From the NCBI GenBank assembly GCA_965248855.1, contig CBDFKQ010000005.1, positions 124,001 to 188,000 on the forward strand: 64,000 nt of DNA, given 5' to 3'. This DNA is from CBDFKQ01 sp965248855. Its GTDB lineage: Bacteria > Bacteroidota > Bacteroidia > Cytophagales > 172606-1. Of the stretch, positions 9,701-18,291 are shown in pieces. Position numbers and translations under genes: made by a program. Every line of letters begins with the position of its first letter. Position 1 is the first letter of the stretch. The notes beneath the pieces were generated by a model that saw only the letters and a list, made by a program, of their open reading frames with translations, was not told the origin of the DNA and ran no database searches.

Positions 9701-11419
9701 TTTCAAATCGGAATATTTTTCACCACCACCACCTGTAGTAATACTTACAGTAGTTACTGAAGTAGCTTTTTTCCCACCATCAGAAGTTGTAACAGTAATG
9801 TTGGCAGTACCTGCGGCAATTGCAGTTACTAAGCCACTTGAGGAAACAGTAGCTACATTATTATTATCAGAGCTCCAACTTACATTTTGATTGGTTGCAT
9901 TTGATGGAGAAATACTAGCTGATAACTGCTGTGTAGCTCCTACAGTTGTAAGCGTTACAGAGGTAGGACTGATAGCCACACTGCTTACTGAAACAGAATT
10001 ATTGCTTACAGTAACAGTTGAAGTAGCCGTTTTTCCACCATCTGCAGTAGTAGCAGTGATTGTAGCAGTACCAGCTGAAACCCCTATTACAAGCCCTGAT
10101 CCATTTACAGTAGCTACTGAAGTATTACCGGAACTCCATGTTACAGAAGTGTTTGATGCATTTGACGGTGATATAGCAGCTGTTAATTGCAGATTTCCGT
10201 TTACAGCAATACTTGCCGAGGCGGGAGTTACTGAAACACCACTTACTTTTACCACAGAAGATGTACCTGAGGTTACATTTATATAATCAACATCCCAATA
10301 ATTTTGTTGATTTAATAAGGTCATCGTTTGAGAACCGGCTGTTAAATTAAGCCCTTCAACAGTATACGTAGCAAAATCATCGTACCCTGATGTTGGAGTA
10401 AGGGATATCGCGCTTGAAGCATTGTTTCCGGAAAATGTTACTTTAGCTGCGCCATAATTTGGGCCTGCAGCACGAAGTTCGATCTTGTAAGTACCTGACG
10501 ATGGAATATTTAACACAAATTCTAAGGAATTACCCGGCGAAAAGTTGCTTACTTTTTTGCCTCCACTTGCATTACTTGAATTGGCTATAAACGTACCACT
10601 ACCACCGCTTGTAAAGCTCTCAGCTTCTACTTTTAAACTGCCTCCTCCATTATCGGATGTAGTTGTAACACTTAAGGGCGAAGAAGCCGCAGAAACATTC
10701 CCGGCAGCATCTTTTGCTTTGACAGTGTAAGAATAAGTGGTTCCGGCTACCAAGCCTGTTACATTAAAGCTTGTTGTCGACACATTATTACCTATTAAGG
10801 TTGAACCTTGATAAACATCATAACCTGTAACCCCTACATTATCAGTAGAAGCAGTCCAATTTAAAGTAAAGTTTGTTTGTGTAATTTCACTGGCTACTAA
10901 AGACGTTGGCGATGTAGGTGTTTGGGTATCAGTACCGCAGCCCGACGTACATGCAATGTCAATATTATCAACATCCCAATAGTTTTGAGAGTTTTCCAAT
11001 GTCATCGTCTGAATTCCGGCAACTAAATTTATCCCGCTTACAGAAAATGTGGAAAAGGAGTCATAACCGCCTGTAGGAGTCAGGTTAATGGTTTTGTTGG
11101 CTCCATTACCTGAAAATGTAATTTTTGCAGTGCCGTAGTTAGGCCCCGCAACGCGTAAGTTAATACTAAACACCCCGGTCGAAGATGCATTAACATTATA
11201 TACCAATGAATTACCCGGTCCAAAATTATTTACTTTTGTACCACCTCCTGATATAGAGCCCGTACCTGTTCCACTTCCGCCACTTGTAAAACTTTCAGCT
11301 TCTATTTTACCCGGAACGGCCTGCTGAGCCATGGAGCAAAAGCTTGAAAGAATAAATAACGAGATTGCAAAAATTTTCCATTTTTTGACAATCAATTGTT
11401 TTCTTTTAACAATTTTCAT
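6779..11419 (-). CDS. modular T9SS-secreted putative glycoside hydrolase
   Basis: A 1546-aa exported enzyme. After the signal peptide (1-31) come: a CBM6/35-like module (about 37-157), FN3 (165-255), a second CBM6-like module (262-385), two Big_2 Ig-like repeats (392-472 and 478-560), a CenC-like jelly roll starting NPGFETGDLSNW (573-714), FN3 (718-806), a LamG/DUF1349-like sandwich (815-1000), a catalytic-looking region (1005-1450) and a T9SS type-A sorting domain (1470-1546, starting LAPNPAEG). The catalytic region has two clan GH-A-like signatures: EYSNELW with Asn1216-Glu1217 as acid/base and LVSYEGGQ with Glu1364 as nucleophile. I cannot name the GH family. The binding modules imply an insoluble or complex plant-type polysaccharide. 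It lies between two hybrid regulators and is probably their target. Confidence 0.85.
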   Translation of the reverse strand: MKIVKRKQLIVKKWKIFAISLFILSSFCSMAQQAVPGKIEAESFTSGGSGTGTGSISGGGTKVNNFGPGNSLVYNVNASSTGVFSINLRVAGPNYGTAKITFSGNGANKTINLTPTGGYDSFSTFSVSGINLVAGIQTMTLENSQNYWDVDNIDIACTSGCGTDTQTPTSPTSLVASEITQTNFTLNWTASTDNVGVTGYDVYQGSTLIGNNVSTTSFNVTGLVAGTTYSYTVKAKDAAGNVSAASSPLSVTTTSDNGGGSLKVEAESFTSGGSGTFIANSSNASGGKKVSNFSPGNSLEFVLNIPSSGTYKIELRAAGPNYGAAKVTFSGNNASSAISLTPTSGYDDFATYTVEGLNLTAGSQTMTLLNQQNYWDVDYINVTSGTSSVVKVSGVSVTPASASIAVNGNLQLTAAISPSNASNTSVTWSSGNTSVATVNGSGLVIGVSAGTATITATTADGGKTATSTVTVSNNSVSVSSVAISPTSVTLTTVGATQQLSASISPSNATNQNVSWSSDNNNVATVSSSGLVTAIAAGTANITVTTSDGGKKATSVTTVSITTGGGGEKYSDLKNVILNPGFETGDLSNWNTTLSFNSITNVAADVHSGSYAEVTVDSGGINYSSNIPAGPNRFIEYSVYAKTTSNLWAGCGVDYHSADGTRIGGFQFQVLTSSYAQYLRSEVTPANTAYVTLWTYKNGKLGSVWFDDFSVKISTNPDTQSPSTPTSVSSSNVGCYDATISWAASSDNFSVTSYEIYNGSTLLKTVGVATSTSLTGLNSNTTYSITVKAVDQSGNKSGNSSSTSFTTTSSKCSTAFSGTGVDIGGPEIAGSDELNTASGTNYVTGSGSGTEGTFDKFRFYYVKMTGDFEIIARVNDLDQTNYHADAGVMVRQSLDPGSPMAYALIAKGQPYAQMIYRNGPNKSSNVRQSYPVILPYWVRIIKTESSVSCWISYDTLQWVSLGNAESIGLGNEVYVGLAVCSKNTTTATRASFTNVVARKWGWAPVSPAPDVNRVRTLGTNLWYVYSVDSQTNPGVWTGAHVWKTENQDFTQANPWNQYFLNNIKIYQSIRFMDWAATNGSSNKDWTNRTQKTDKYQGSWTSGSGFDSKTGGGVAWEWMVDLSNRNKSDMWVNIPHLTVDPADFPNGDDFNNEYMHKMAILLKTGVDMGNVSLKNYVGGKGNLNQLVNKSAADYISMGGKQTGDPLNNTLKIYIEYSNELWLREQTTYAYNKAPAVGLDGAAQFGAWAEVRMWRAFEDVFGANSNRLIKVAGPLVQALANFVDPLFTTVYNNPAKNPWNVKPTSWKTPTYINPGYELNATYGPAWFGNDPNLVADWGAALASVTGHLRDFKTHMNSTYGISLVSYEGGQAFDRYQGEFNVNPISYKLYYNWATEVSKYVDIAMHYTHYGNWTMGAQSIFTNWGAMKYDEQPIDSAHKYRAFRDYVIGVGAASKVASVNAKFEKGKSSNQSKIGLAPNPAEGIVTVSFKSADAQSPTFIQIMDMSGNVVSSTNAVGSSAVVNISNLKSGMYMVRVSNSLTLSVEKLIVL

Positions 11420-11774
11420 TTAATTTAAAATTTTAATGTAAAAAAATTTTTATACGGATTTCTTGTTGAGTTTATATTACATAAATGATTATTTAGCCGG
11501 TATTAAGTATAGTTTATGAGTAATGAAAAGGCGTACTCATAAAAACAGCAAGGCTCGTGACCAATACATTATTAGGACATTTTTTTTCATTTAAATAATA
11601 GTTAATGTGTAAGTAAAAGTACAGAGATTCTGTATATGCAATATTAGATCTATTAATAGAATTGGATCTTCAATAGATTGTATATTACTTTTGCCAGATT
11701 CCAAATATTGGAATTGGATCTTCGTTAGATTATTTATTACTTTTAATAGATTCCAGTTTTTATAGGAATATTGC
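11420..11774. other. intergenic region upstream of the modular hydrolase
   Basis: No credible gene lies in this 355 bp. It contains a perfect 10-bp inverted repeat (TTTATGAGTA 11513-11522, TACTCATAAA 11534-11543) about 95-125 nt upstream of the hydrolase ATG, and a degenerate 52-bp direct duplication (11661-11755). The first is a candidate operator. Confidence 0.5.
11661..11755. repeat. degenerate 52-bp tandem duplication
   Basis: ATTGGATCTTC occurs at 11661 and again at 11713, and AGATTCCA at 11696 and 11748, so two roughly 45-bp similar units are offset by 52 bp. The second copy has several substitutions. Confidence 0.55.
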
Positions 11775-14700
11775 TTATTTATTGATTTTGCTGGGTGGGA
11801 ACCCAAAATATTCTGAGAAGCATGTTGAGAAGTAATTAGGACTGCTAAAGCCAAGTTGATAAGCAGTTTCAGCAATATTGGAATTGCCGGTTTTTATCAT
11901 TTCCAATGATTTTTTAAGCCTGTAATTGCGAACAAAAATATTTATTGAAACACCTGCCAGGGCATTGACTTTTTTATATAAGCTGCTTTTACTCATACCC
12001 AAGGCTTTAACCAAATAATTGCTGTTCAAATCTTGATTGTCGATTTCCGATTCTATTACATTTACGAGCCTTTCGATAAATTCTTTATCTGTATTATTAG
12101 TAGCCAGCTTAAGTATATCTTTTTCGGGCTCTTCAATAAATTGTGCCCTAAGTTTTTTACGTTGTGTTATAATGTTTCGTAAACGTGCTTTTAAAATATT
12201 TATATTAAATGGCTTAGAAATATAATCATCGGCTCCTTGTTCAAGGCCTTCAATTATGTTTTCTTCTGAGGTACGGGCCGTAAGCAATATAACAGGTACG
12301 TGGCTTGTTGTTTCTAAGGTTTTAATATTACAGCATAATTCTATACCGCTCATTCCCGGCATCATTACGTCGCTTAATACTGCATCGGGAGGAGTTGAAC
12401 ATATTTGTTCCCAAGCTAAAAGCCCATCAGAGCATGCAATAACATTGTATTCATGTTCCATCTCTTGCTTTATTAAAAAACGAAGATCTGCACTGTCTTC
12501 AGCAATAATTAATAAAGGTTTACCATTCTTTTTTATTACACCGGTTATTTCATTAAAGTTATTTTCTACGCCTTCCAATAGAGATGAAGAATAATGATTA
12601 TCTATTAATATTTCATCATTGTATATTCCGTTTAATTCGATGCTTTGCTGCATAATAGGAAGAGTGACAGTAAATGTAGAACCCTTACCCTCTACACTGG
12701 CAACGCTTATATCTCCCTGATGAATATTTGCAAGTTCTTTTACGAAGGCAAGACCAAGACCTGATGATTCGTAACGTTGAAATTTCTTTTTCCCCGCTTC
12801 AAAAAAACGATTAAATAAATTTGATATATCTTCAGGTGAAATGCCTATGCCGGTATCATTTATAGCAATTGAGATCGTATTATGGTCAAACGACATTAAA
12901 CAATTAATTTCTCCTCCATCCGGAGTATATTTTATTGCGTTTGATAGCAGGTTAAATAATATCTTTTCAACTATGTCCCTATCAATAAATCCAACTACCG
13001 GGCCTTCCGGTTTTTGATAAATTAATTTAATACTTGCTTTAATTGACATTGGAGAAAACTCCGCTATAATATTGCCTGCGAATTCCGTAATGTCTGTCAT
13101 TTCTAATTTTAGTCTGTAAGCAGATTGGTCTATCTTCCTAAAATCAAGTAATTGATTAATGAGTTTAAGTAAACGTGAGGTATTGCGTTCAATCATTCCA
13201 TAGTCATCAGGAGTGAAAAACGTACCGGGTAATGCGGCCTGTTTAATTTTACTTAAAACTCCTGAAATAATTGTTAAAGGCGTCCTGAACTCGTGCGATA
13301 CATTAGTAAAGAAATTTATTTTCAGGCTGTCTGCTTTGTGAAGCCTTTCTGAGATATCCATTATCTCATATTTCTGAGCATTTATTTCGGTATTTTGTAA
13401 ACTGATTTCATGTTTTTGTTTTTCTAAAATTTTATTGGCTTTTTCAAGATGGTTGGTTCGTATTTCAATTTTCTTTTCCAATAATTTTTGCCATTTCTTT
13501 AAATTTCTAATCCTTAGTATGTAAGCCGTTAAAATGATTGACGTTAAAAAGAAGATACACAACAATCTAAACCACCATGTATTATACCAAGGTGGCAAAA
13601 TAATTATTTCAAGGGATGCCCCTTTATCATTCCAAAGGCCATCGTTATTGCTTCCAATCACTTTGAATCTATAATTCCCCGGTGGAAGACCCGTGTAAGT
13701 GGCATTATTATTAGGAAATCGTGTAGTTTTCCATTCATTGTCATACCCTTCCAGCTTATATTTCAATTCATTCTTTAAGGGAGATGAATAATGAAGCGCA
13801 GAAAACTCCAGTACAAAATCATTTTCATAATTTTTCAAAGATAATTTATCAGTATAATTGATGGCAAGGGGGAGAATAACTCTTTTATTAATTGTATCTG
13901 AGGCATGAATTACGCGATTGAATATCCTCATTTCCCTTATCACAACATCAGGTTTATATGGATTATTTACAATACTATCAGGTGTAATAACAGATACTCC
14001 GTTATTACCGCCAAAATACAGTTTCCCGTTAACGGCCTTCATCACAGCACCTATATTAAACTCATTGGATTGCAGGCCGTCTTCTTTATAAAAATTTTTG
14101 AAGGTATTTGTTATTGAGTTAAAGCAACTTATGCCATGCATGGTACTGATCCACAATAAACCTTTACTGTCTTCTGTAATTCCTACAACCTCATTATTGC
14201 AAAGCCCATTATTGGTTGAAAAATGCTTAAACATTTTTGCTTTTTCATCCATCAGACATAAGCCTCCACCTGTGCCGATCCAAAGTTGCTTTTTACTATC
14301 ACGATACAAAAAATTAATTTCATTACTGGAAATAGAGCCGGCCTTGCCCACCTGCATTTTAAAATTTTCAAACGTGGATGATTTTATGTCAAACTTATCC
14401 AGCCCTTCATTAATGGTACCAATCCATATAACTCCGTCCTTCTCGGGCAGCATACAGTTAATTTTATTGCTGCTGATATTACTACCGGGATTATTCTTTA
14501 CGTAGGCGTTTTTCCAAGGTAAAGTGCCATTGGAATAATTAAAAAAGGTATCGGCTGCCGATTTTACTTTACTTAAACCGGCACTGAATGAAGCAAACCA
14601 TAAATAACCCCGGTAATCGGGGATAATTTGCCTGACAGCCCATCCTACATTGCTAAACTTTTTAGTGGGGTTATAAAGATAATTTTTAAACTCTCCTGTT

Positions 14701-16160
14701 CGAGGATTGAAGCGGCTTATTTGTGAATCGTAAAAGCCCAACCATAAATAACCTGACTTGTCGCGAGAAATAGTAGCCACCTCCATTCCGGGCGGGCAGT
14801 TTTTACAACCATAAGCGTAAGTATAAGTTTTTAAATAATCACCCTTAGCACTTAAATTAACAAGGCCTTGTGAAGTGCCTAACCAAACCCCGGATACAGG
14901 GTCTTCAAAGATAGAATATACTACATCACTATGCGCATTGCTTCCATTAAGGGAAGTTAAACTTATTTTTTCAAAAGGTTTGCCATGCAGATCACATTTG
15001 GCTATTCCACCTTTAGCAAGCCCTATCCATATAACATCAAATTTATCTTGCAGGATACAAGTGGCTTTTTTATTTTTTGCTATTGAATAGTATGATTGAT
15101 AGTCTGAAAGAGATTCTAATTTTAAATTTTTATTTATTTTAAATAAATCGGAATTAATTCCATCTAAAGTGACCCAGATATTACCCTGTCTGTCTTCCTT
15201 TAGAAAATGAATATGTAAGTGTCCATTTAAATCCTTATATCCCGGCGAGTCGAAAAAATTTATCACTTTAAATGCAGGTGTATCTAACTGCTTAATCACA
15301 CTGAGTCCATGAGAATGGGCTATCCATATATCTCCATTACTGCATGTTAAAACATGGTCAACATCGAAAATAGATTTTTCGGGAAATAATTTAAAATAGA
15401 CCGGTTTTTGAGGTAAAGAATTAGCGTAAAATAAACCGTGGCCTTTAGTACCAAACCAATAAGTACCACGGTAATCTTGCAAAATGGTAGAGATTACCAA
15501 GGTTTCATTACTTAATCCCTTGGGAAAGGAATAAGTTTTAAAATTATCCTTTTTATAATCGTAAGTGAATAACCCATGGTCAGATCCAATCCAAAGGTTG
15601 TTTTGTTTGTCCTGATAAATTGCATTTACCTGATCGCCTGTGTGTTGTTTTTTACCCTTTGATGTAAAATAGTAGTGGAAACTATTGTTTTCTCTTACAA
15701 ATCTGTTCAAGCCCTTGTTTGTACCAATCCATACATTACCCTTTTTGTCTTCAAAAATAACATTGACTGTATTATCACTAAGACCGGATGATATATTAGT
15801 TTTTTCTATGAAATTATAAAACTTTTCTGTCTTAGGGTTGTAATAACTCAACCCACCTGTTGAAAAGCTTAACCATAAGAGACCCGTATGATCCTCAAAA
15901 ATATTTTTAACACCACTCGCACGAATGCTGAATAAATTATCGGGATCCGAATTAAATACTTTAAAGTTACACCCGTCATACTTATTAAGTCCGGATTCAG
16001 TTCCAAGCCATATAAAGCCCTGTTTATCCTGAATAATAGTATTTACTAAACTATTGCTTAGGCCTTGATCTGTATTTATTTGTTCAAATTTAAGCCCCTG
16101 TGCGGTAACACAGGCAGTATATATAAAAGAAAATAGTATTAGCAGCTTAATTTTGTTCAC
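11775..16160 (-). CDS. hybrid two-component system sensor/regulator (HTCS2)
   Basis: This 1461-aa protein has the same architecture as HTCS1 and is similar to it along its whole length. It has a signal peptide (1-21), Reg_prop propeller blades (about 24-730), a Y_Y_Y domain (about 770-852), a membrane span (about 865-885), HisKA with His956 (SHEFRTPL), HATPase, a receiver with Asp1264 (VLSDVMMP) and an AraC HTH (about 1365-1458). The start is GTG; no ATG is placed to keep the signal peptide. The propellers of both paralogues share a CKNCP(A/P)G motif (here Cys452/Cys455). The last gene of the locus in transcription order is the GH5-like enzyme at the left edge. It should sense a related but distinct glycan. 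Confidence 0.95.
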   Translation of the reverse strand: MNKIKLLILFSFIYTACVTAQGLKFEQINTDQGLSNSLVNTIIQDKQGFIWLGTESGLNKYDGCNFKVFNSDPDNLFSIRASGVKNIFEDHTGLLWLSFSTGGLSYYNPKTEKFYNFIEKTNISSGLSDNTVNVIFEDKKGNVWIGTNKGLNRFVRENNSFHYYFTSKGKKQHTGDQVNAIYQDKQNNLWIGSDHGLFTYDYKKDNFKTYSFPKGLSNETLVISTILQDYRGTYWFGTKGHGLFYANSLPQKPVYFKLFPEKSIFDVDHVLTCSNGDIWIAHSHGLSVIKQLDTPAFKVINFFDSPGYKDLNGHLHIHFLKEDRQGNIWVTLDGINSDLFKINKNLKLESLSDYQSYYSIAKNKKATCILQDKFDVIWIGLAKGGIAKCDLHGKPFEKISLTSLNGSNAHSDVVYSIFEDPVSGVWLGTSQGLVNLSAKGDYLKTYTYAYGCKNCPPGMEVATISRDKSGYLWLGFYDSQISRFNPRTGEFKNYLYNPTKKFSNVGWAVRQIIPDYRGYLWFASFSAGLSKVKSAADTFFNYSNGTLPWKNAYVKNNPGSNISSNKINCMLPEKDGVIWIGTINEGLDKFDIKSSTFENFKMQVGKAGSISSNEINFLYRDSKKQLWIGTGGGLCLMDEKAKMFKHFSTNNGLCNNEVVGITEDSKGLLWISTMHGISCFNSITNTFKNFYKEDGLQSNEFNIGAVMKAVNGKLYFGGNNGVSVITPDSIVNNPYKPDVVIREMRIFNRVIHASDTINKRVILPLAINYTDKLSLKNYENDFVLEFSALHYSSPLKNELKYKLEGYDNEWKTTRFPNNNATYTGLPPGNYRFKVIGSNNDGLWNDKGASLEIIILPPWYNTWWFRLLCIFFLTSIILTAYILRIRNLKKWQKLLEKKIEIRTNHLEKANKILEKQKHEISLQNTEINAQKYEIMDISERLHKADSLKINFFTNVSHEFRTPLTIISGVLSKIKQAALPGTFFTPDDYGMIERNTSRLLKLINQLLDFRKIDQSAYRLKLEMTDITEFAGNIIAEFSPMSIKASIKLIYQKPEGPVVGFIDRDIVEKILFNLLSNAIKYTPDGGEINCLMSFDHNTISIAINDTGIGISPEDISNLFNRFFEAGKKKFQRYESSGLGLAFVKELANIHQGDISVASVEGKGSTFTVTLPIMQQSIELNGIYNDEILIDNHYSSSLLEGVENNFNEITGVIKKNGKPLLIIAEDSADLRFLIKQEMEHEYNVIACSDGLLAWEQICSTPPDAVLSDVMMPGMSGIELCCNIKTLETTSHVPVILLTARTSEENIIEGLEQGADDYISKPFNINILKARLRNIITQRKKLRAQFIEEPEKDILKLATNNTDKEFIERLVNVIESEIDNQDLNSNYLVKALGMSKSSLYKKVNALAGVSINIFVRNYRLKKSLEMIKTGNSNIAETAYQLGFSSPNYFSTCFSEYFGFPPSKINK

Positions 16161-16182
16161 TCAGTTTTTATTTTATCTAAAA

Positions 16183-16209
16183 TATAACAAATATCCATAA
16201 TTTTATTGA
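16183..16209 (-). promoter_or_regulatory. upstream element shared by both hybrid regulators (copy 2)
   Basis: It differs from the element at 5661-5687 at two of 27 bases and sits 23 nt upstream of the GTG start. The minus-strand core is ATGGATATTTGT. Such conservation in otherwise diverged intergenic DNA suggests shared transcriptional control. Confidence 0.5.
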
Positions 16210-16452
16210 TATAATTTTATTTACAAAATTACAAATGGAAAATTGATCACCGATTATAAAAACTCATTTATCATAAATTAGGTTTTGATTGGATAAAACA
16301 ATTGGATTTATTTGAAACTGTAAATGGTGTTTTGAAATGATAATTAATTCTTCCTAAATAGAGTTGAAGCACAGCTTTTTTTCTTAATTAAAAGATTATA
16401 TTATTTATTTTTACAAAATCTGATTTATAAAAAAATTAGTAAGCAAAAAGCT

Positions 16453-18201
16453 ATGAAAAAAATTATTCTTTTTATTCTTTTAATTACCGGCCCGGTTTTC
16501 TCTTATAGTCAATCCCTTGAAGAACAAGCGTACAAAAAAGCATTGGATTTACTCAAAAAAGACAAAGGTGAAAAAGCTTTGGTTGAAATGAATAAATCTT
16601 TAGTAATCAGCCCGTATTTTAAAAAAACCCTACAACTCAGGGCTTATTACTTTTTTGATATCGATAATTATAAGGCCGCATTAAAAGATTGTAATAAAAT
16701 TTTATACCGATTTCCATCCGATACCAATGCCTTACAATTAAAAACGCTGCTTAAAATTTATACGGGTGATGAAGAAGATACCGAAAAATATATTAATAAA
16801 TGTTTGTCGCTGGACTCCAACGATATAAGTTTTTACAGCGACCTTGGTTATGCTTACTCTATGACCGGCGAAAACACTAAATCAAAAAAATATTTTCAAA
16901 AAGCTTTAATTAAAAAACAAACTTCGGCTGATTGGTACCACCTTGGTTATGTTTTTTACAACGAAACCAATTATCCGGAAGCCTTAAAAGCTTTCGAAGC
17001 CTCTCTTAAACTTAACAAGAAAAATGTAAATGCATTAAGAATGAAAGCCATTTGCTTAATTAACCTCCAAAAATTTGCAGCCGGAATAAAAATATACGAA
17101 CAAATTCTACCGACAGGAAACATTAATCAGGATGATTTTTTTAATTGGGGATTGGCTTATTATCATCAACAAAAATACGATCGGGCTTTGCAATATTTTC
17201 AGGCACCGAAGCATGCCAGAAATGCTGACCTATACTATTATACAGGTTTATGTTATTATAAAAAGAATAATTATCTCCCAGCCTTACAAGCCATGCGAAA
17301 GGCGGCAGGCTTTGCTAATGTGGATGATGAAGAAAATGCTGTTTTCTTTTACAACAAATCCATTTTAGAGAGTCGGTTTGGAGATAAAAATACAGCAAAT
17401 GATAATTTTTATCGCGCAGTTTACTTATCTCCAGAAATTTTTAATAAAAAAAATATTTTTGGAGATACATTAAATTTAATAGGTGATGCGGCTAAATTAT
17501 TAAAATTTAACCGACAAAAAATTGACAGTTTAAAAGTGCTTGGCTGGCAGGAAAGAGCAAGAGCCCTAACTCAAAATGGCGAATATGAGCTTTCTGATGA
17601 GGTTATTATCAATGCCCTAAAATTAGACTCTTTAAACTCATATACTTATTATTTAAAAAGCGAAAACGAAAATCAATTAAAAAACCACATTTCGGCAATC
17701 AATTGTATCAATAAAGCAATTAATTTACAACAACCTGCTGCCAATAGCAGTTACCTTAATAGCAAAGCTTTGTATGAATTAAATGCAGGTGACACAAGTG
17801 CGGCTCTGGCAGATTTTATTGAGGTAAACAAACTTGATCATACTTTTAAAGACGCCCACTATTTTAAAGCTATGATTTATGCAGGAAAAGGAGAAATAAA
17901 TAAGGCTATCGAAGAAATTTCAACAATATTGACCATGAAAACGGAAGAAGATTTTTATTTAGTAATTCGTGCTTATTTATATAATAGCAATAACGAATTT
18001 CAAAAAGCACTCAATGACTGTAATACCGTAATTAAAAAAGTAAATGATAATGCAGAAGCTTTTTACCAAAGAGGAATGGCCTATTGGGGTTTAGAAAACA
18101 GCAAAGAAGCTACAAAAGATTTAAATTCAGCATTGGAACTTGACCCCGATATGGACGAAGCCAGAGAGGCTTTAGCAGAGATTAACACGGGATTGAAATG
18201 A
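16453..18201 (+). CDS. secreted tetratricopeptide-repeat protein
   Basis: 582 aa with a signal peptide (about 1-20, ending SYSQS) followed almost entirely by TPR-type helical hairpins. Repeats are visible near residues 22-55, 57-90, 123-190 (YSDLGYAYSMTGENTKSKKYFQKAL), 226-280 and, in the C-terminal half, 370-580 (AFYQRGMAYWGLENSKEATKDLNSALELDPD). No enzymatic domain is seen. Secreted TPR proteins of this type usually scaffold envelope complexes, but no partner can be named. It stands alone, with its own upstream region and no evident operon partner. Confidence 0.85.
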   Translation: MKKIILFILLITGPVFSYSQSLEEQAYKKALDLLKKDKGEKALVEMNKSLVISPYFKKTLQLRAYYFFDIDNYKAALKDCNKILYRFPSDTNALQLKTLLKIYTGDEEDTEKYINKCLSLDSNDISFYSDLGYAYSMTGENTKSKKYFQKALIKKQTSADWYHLGYVFYNETNYPEALKAFEASLKLNKKNVNALRMKAICLINLQKFAAGIKIYEQILPTGNINQDDFFNWGLAYYHQQKYDRALQYFQAPKHARNADLYYYTGLCYYKKNNYLPALQAMRKAAGFANVDDEENAVFFYNKSILESRFGDKNTANDNFYRAVYLSPEIFNKKNIFGDTLNLIGDAAKLLKFNRQKIDSLKVLGWQERARALTQNGEYELSDEVIINALKLDSLNSYTYYLKSENENQLKNHISAINCINKAINLQQPAANSSYLNSKALYELNAGDTSAALADFIEVNKLDHTFKDAHYFKAMIYAGKGEINKAIEEISTILTMKTEEDFYLVIRAYLYNSNNEFQKALNDCNTVIKKVNDNAEAFYQRGMAYWGLENSKEATKDLNSALELDPDMDEAREALAEINTGLK

Positions 18202-18291
18202 AAATTTTAAAATTTACTCTAGTTTCGTGTTTGATTCTTAATTTCCCATAATACCATATTATTTCTTTGTCAATAACTAATCACTTAAATG

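Noticed and set aside
9891..10286. 131-aa plus-strand ORF opposite the modular hydrolase
   Set aside because: It lies antisense to the Big_2 repeats, has no recognisable domain and arises from the repeat composition of the real gene.
11591..11875. 94-aa minus-strand ORF before HTCS2's end
   Set aside because: It overlaps the AraC domain in another frame and its 5' part is in the degenerate repeat; no support as a gene.
14098..14505. 135-aa plus-strand ORF
   Set aside because: It is antisense to the propeller region of HTCS2; shadow of a real gene.
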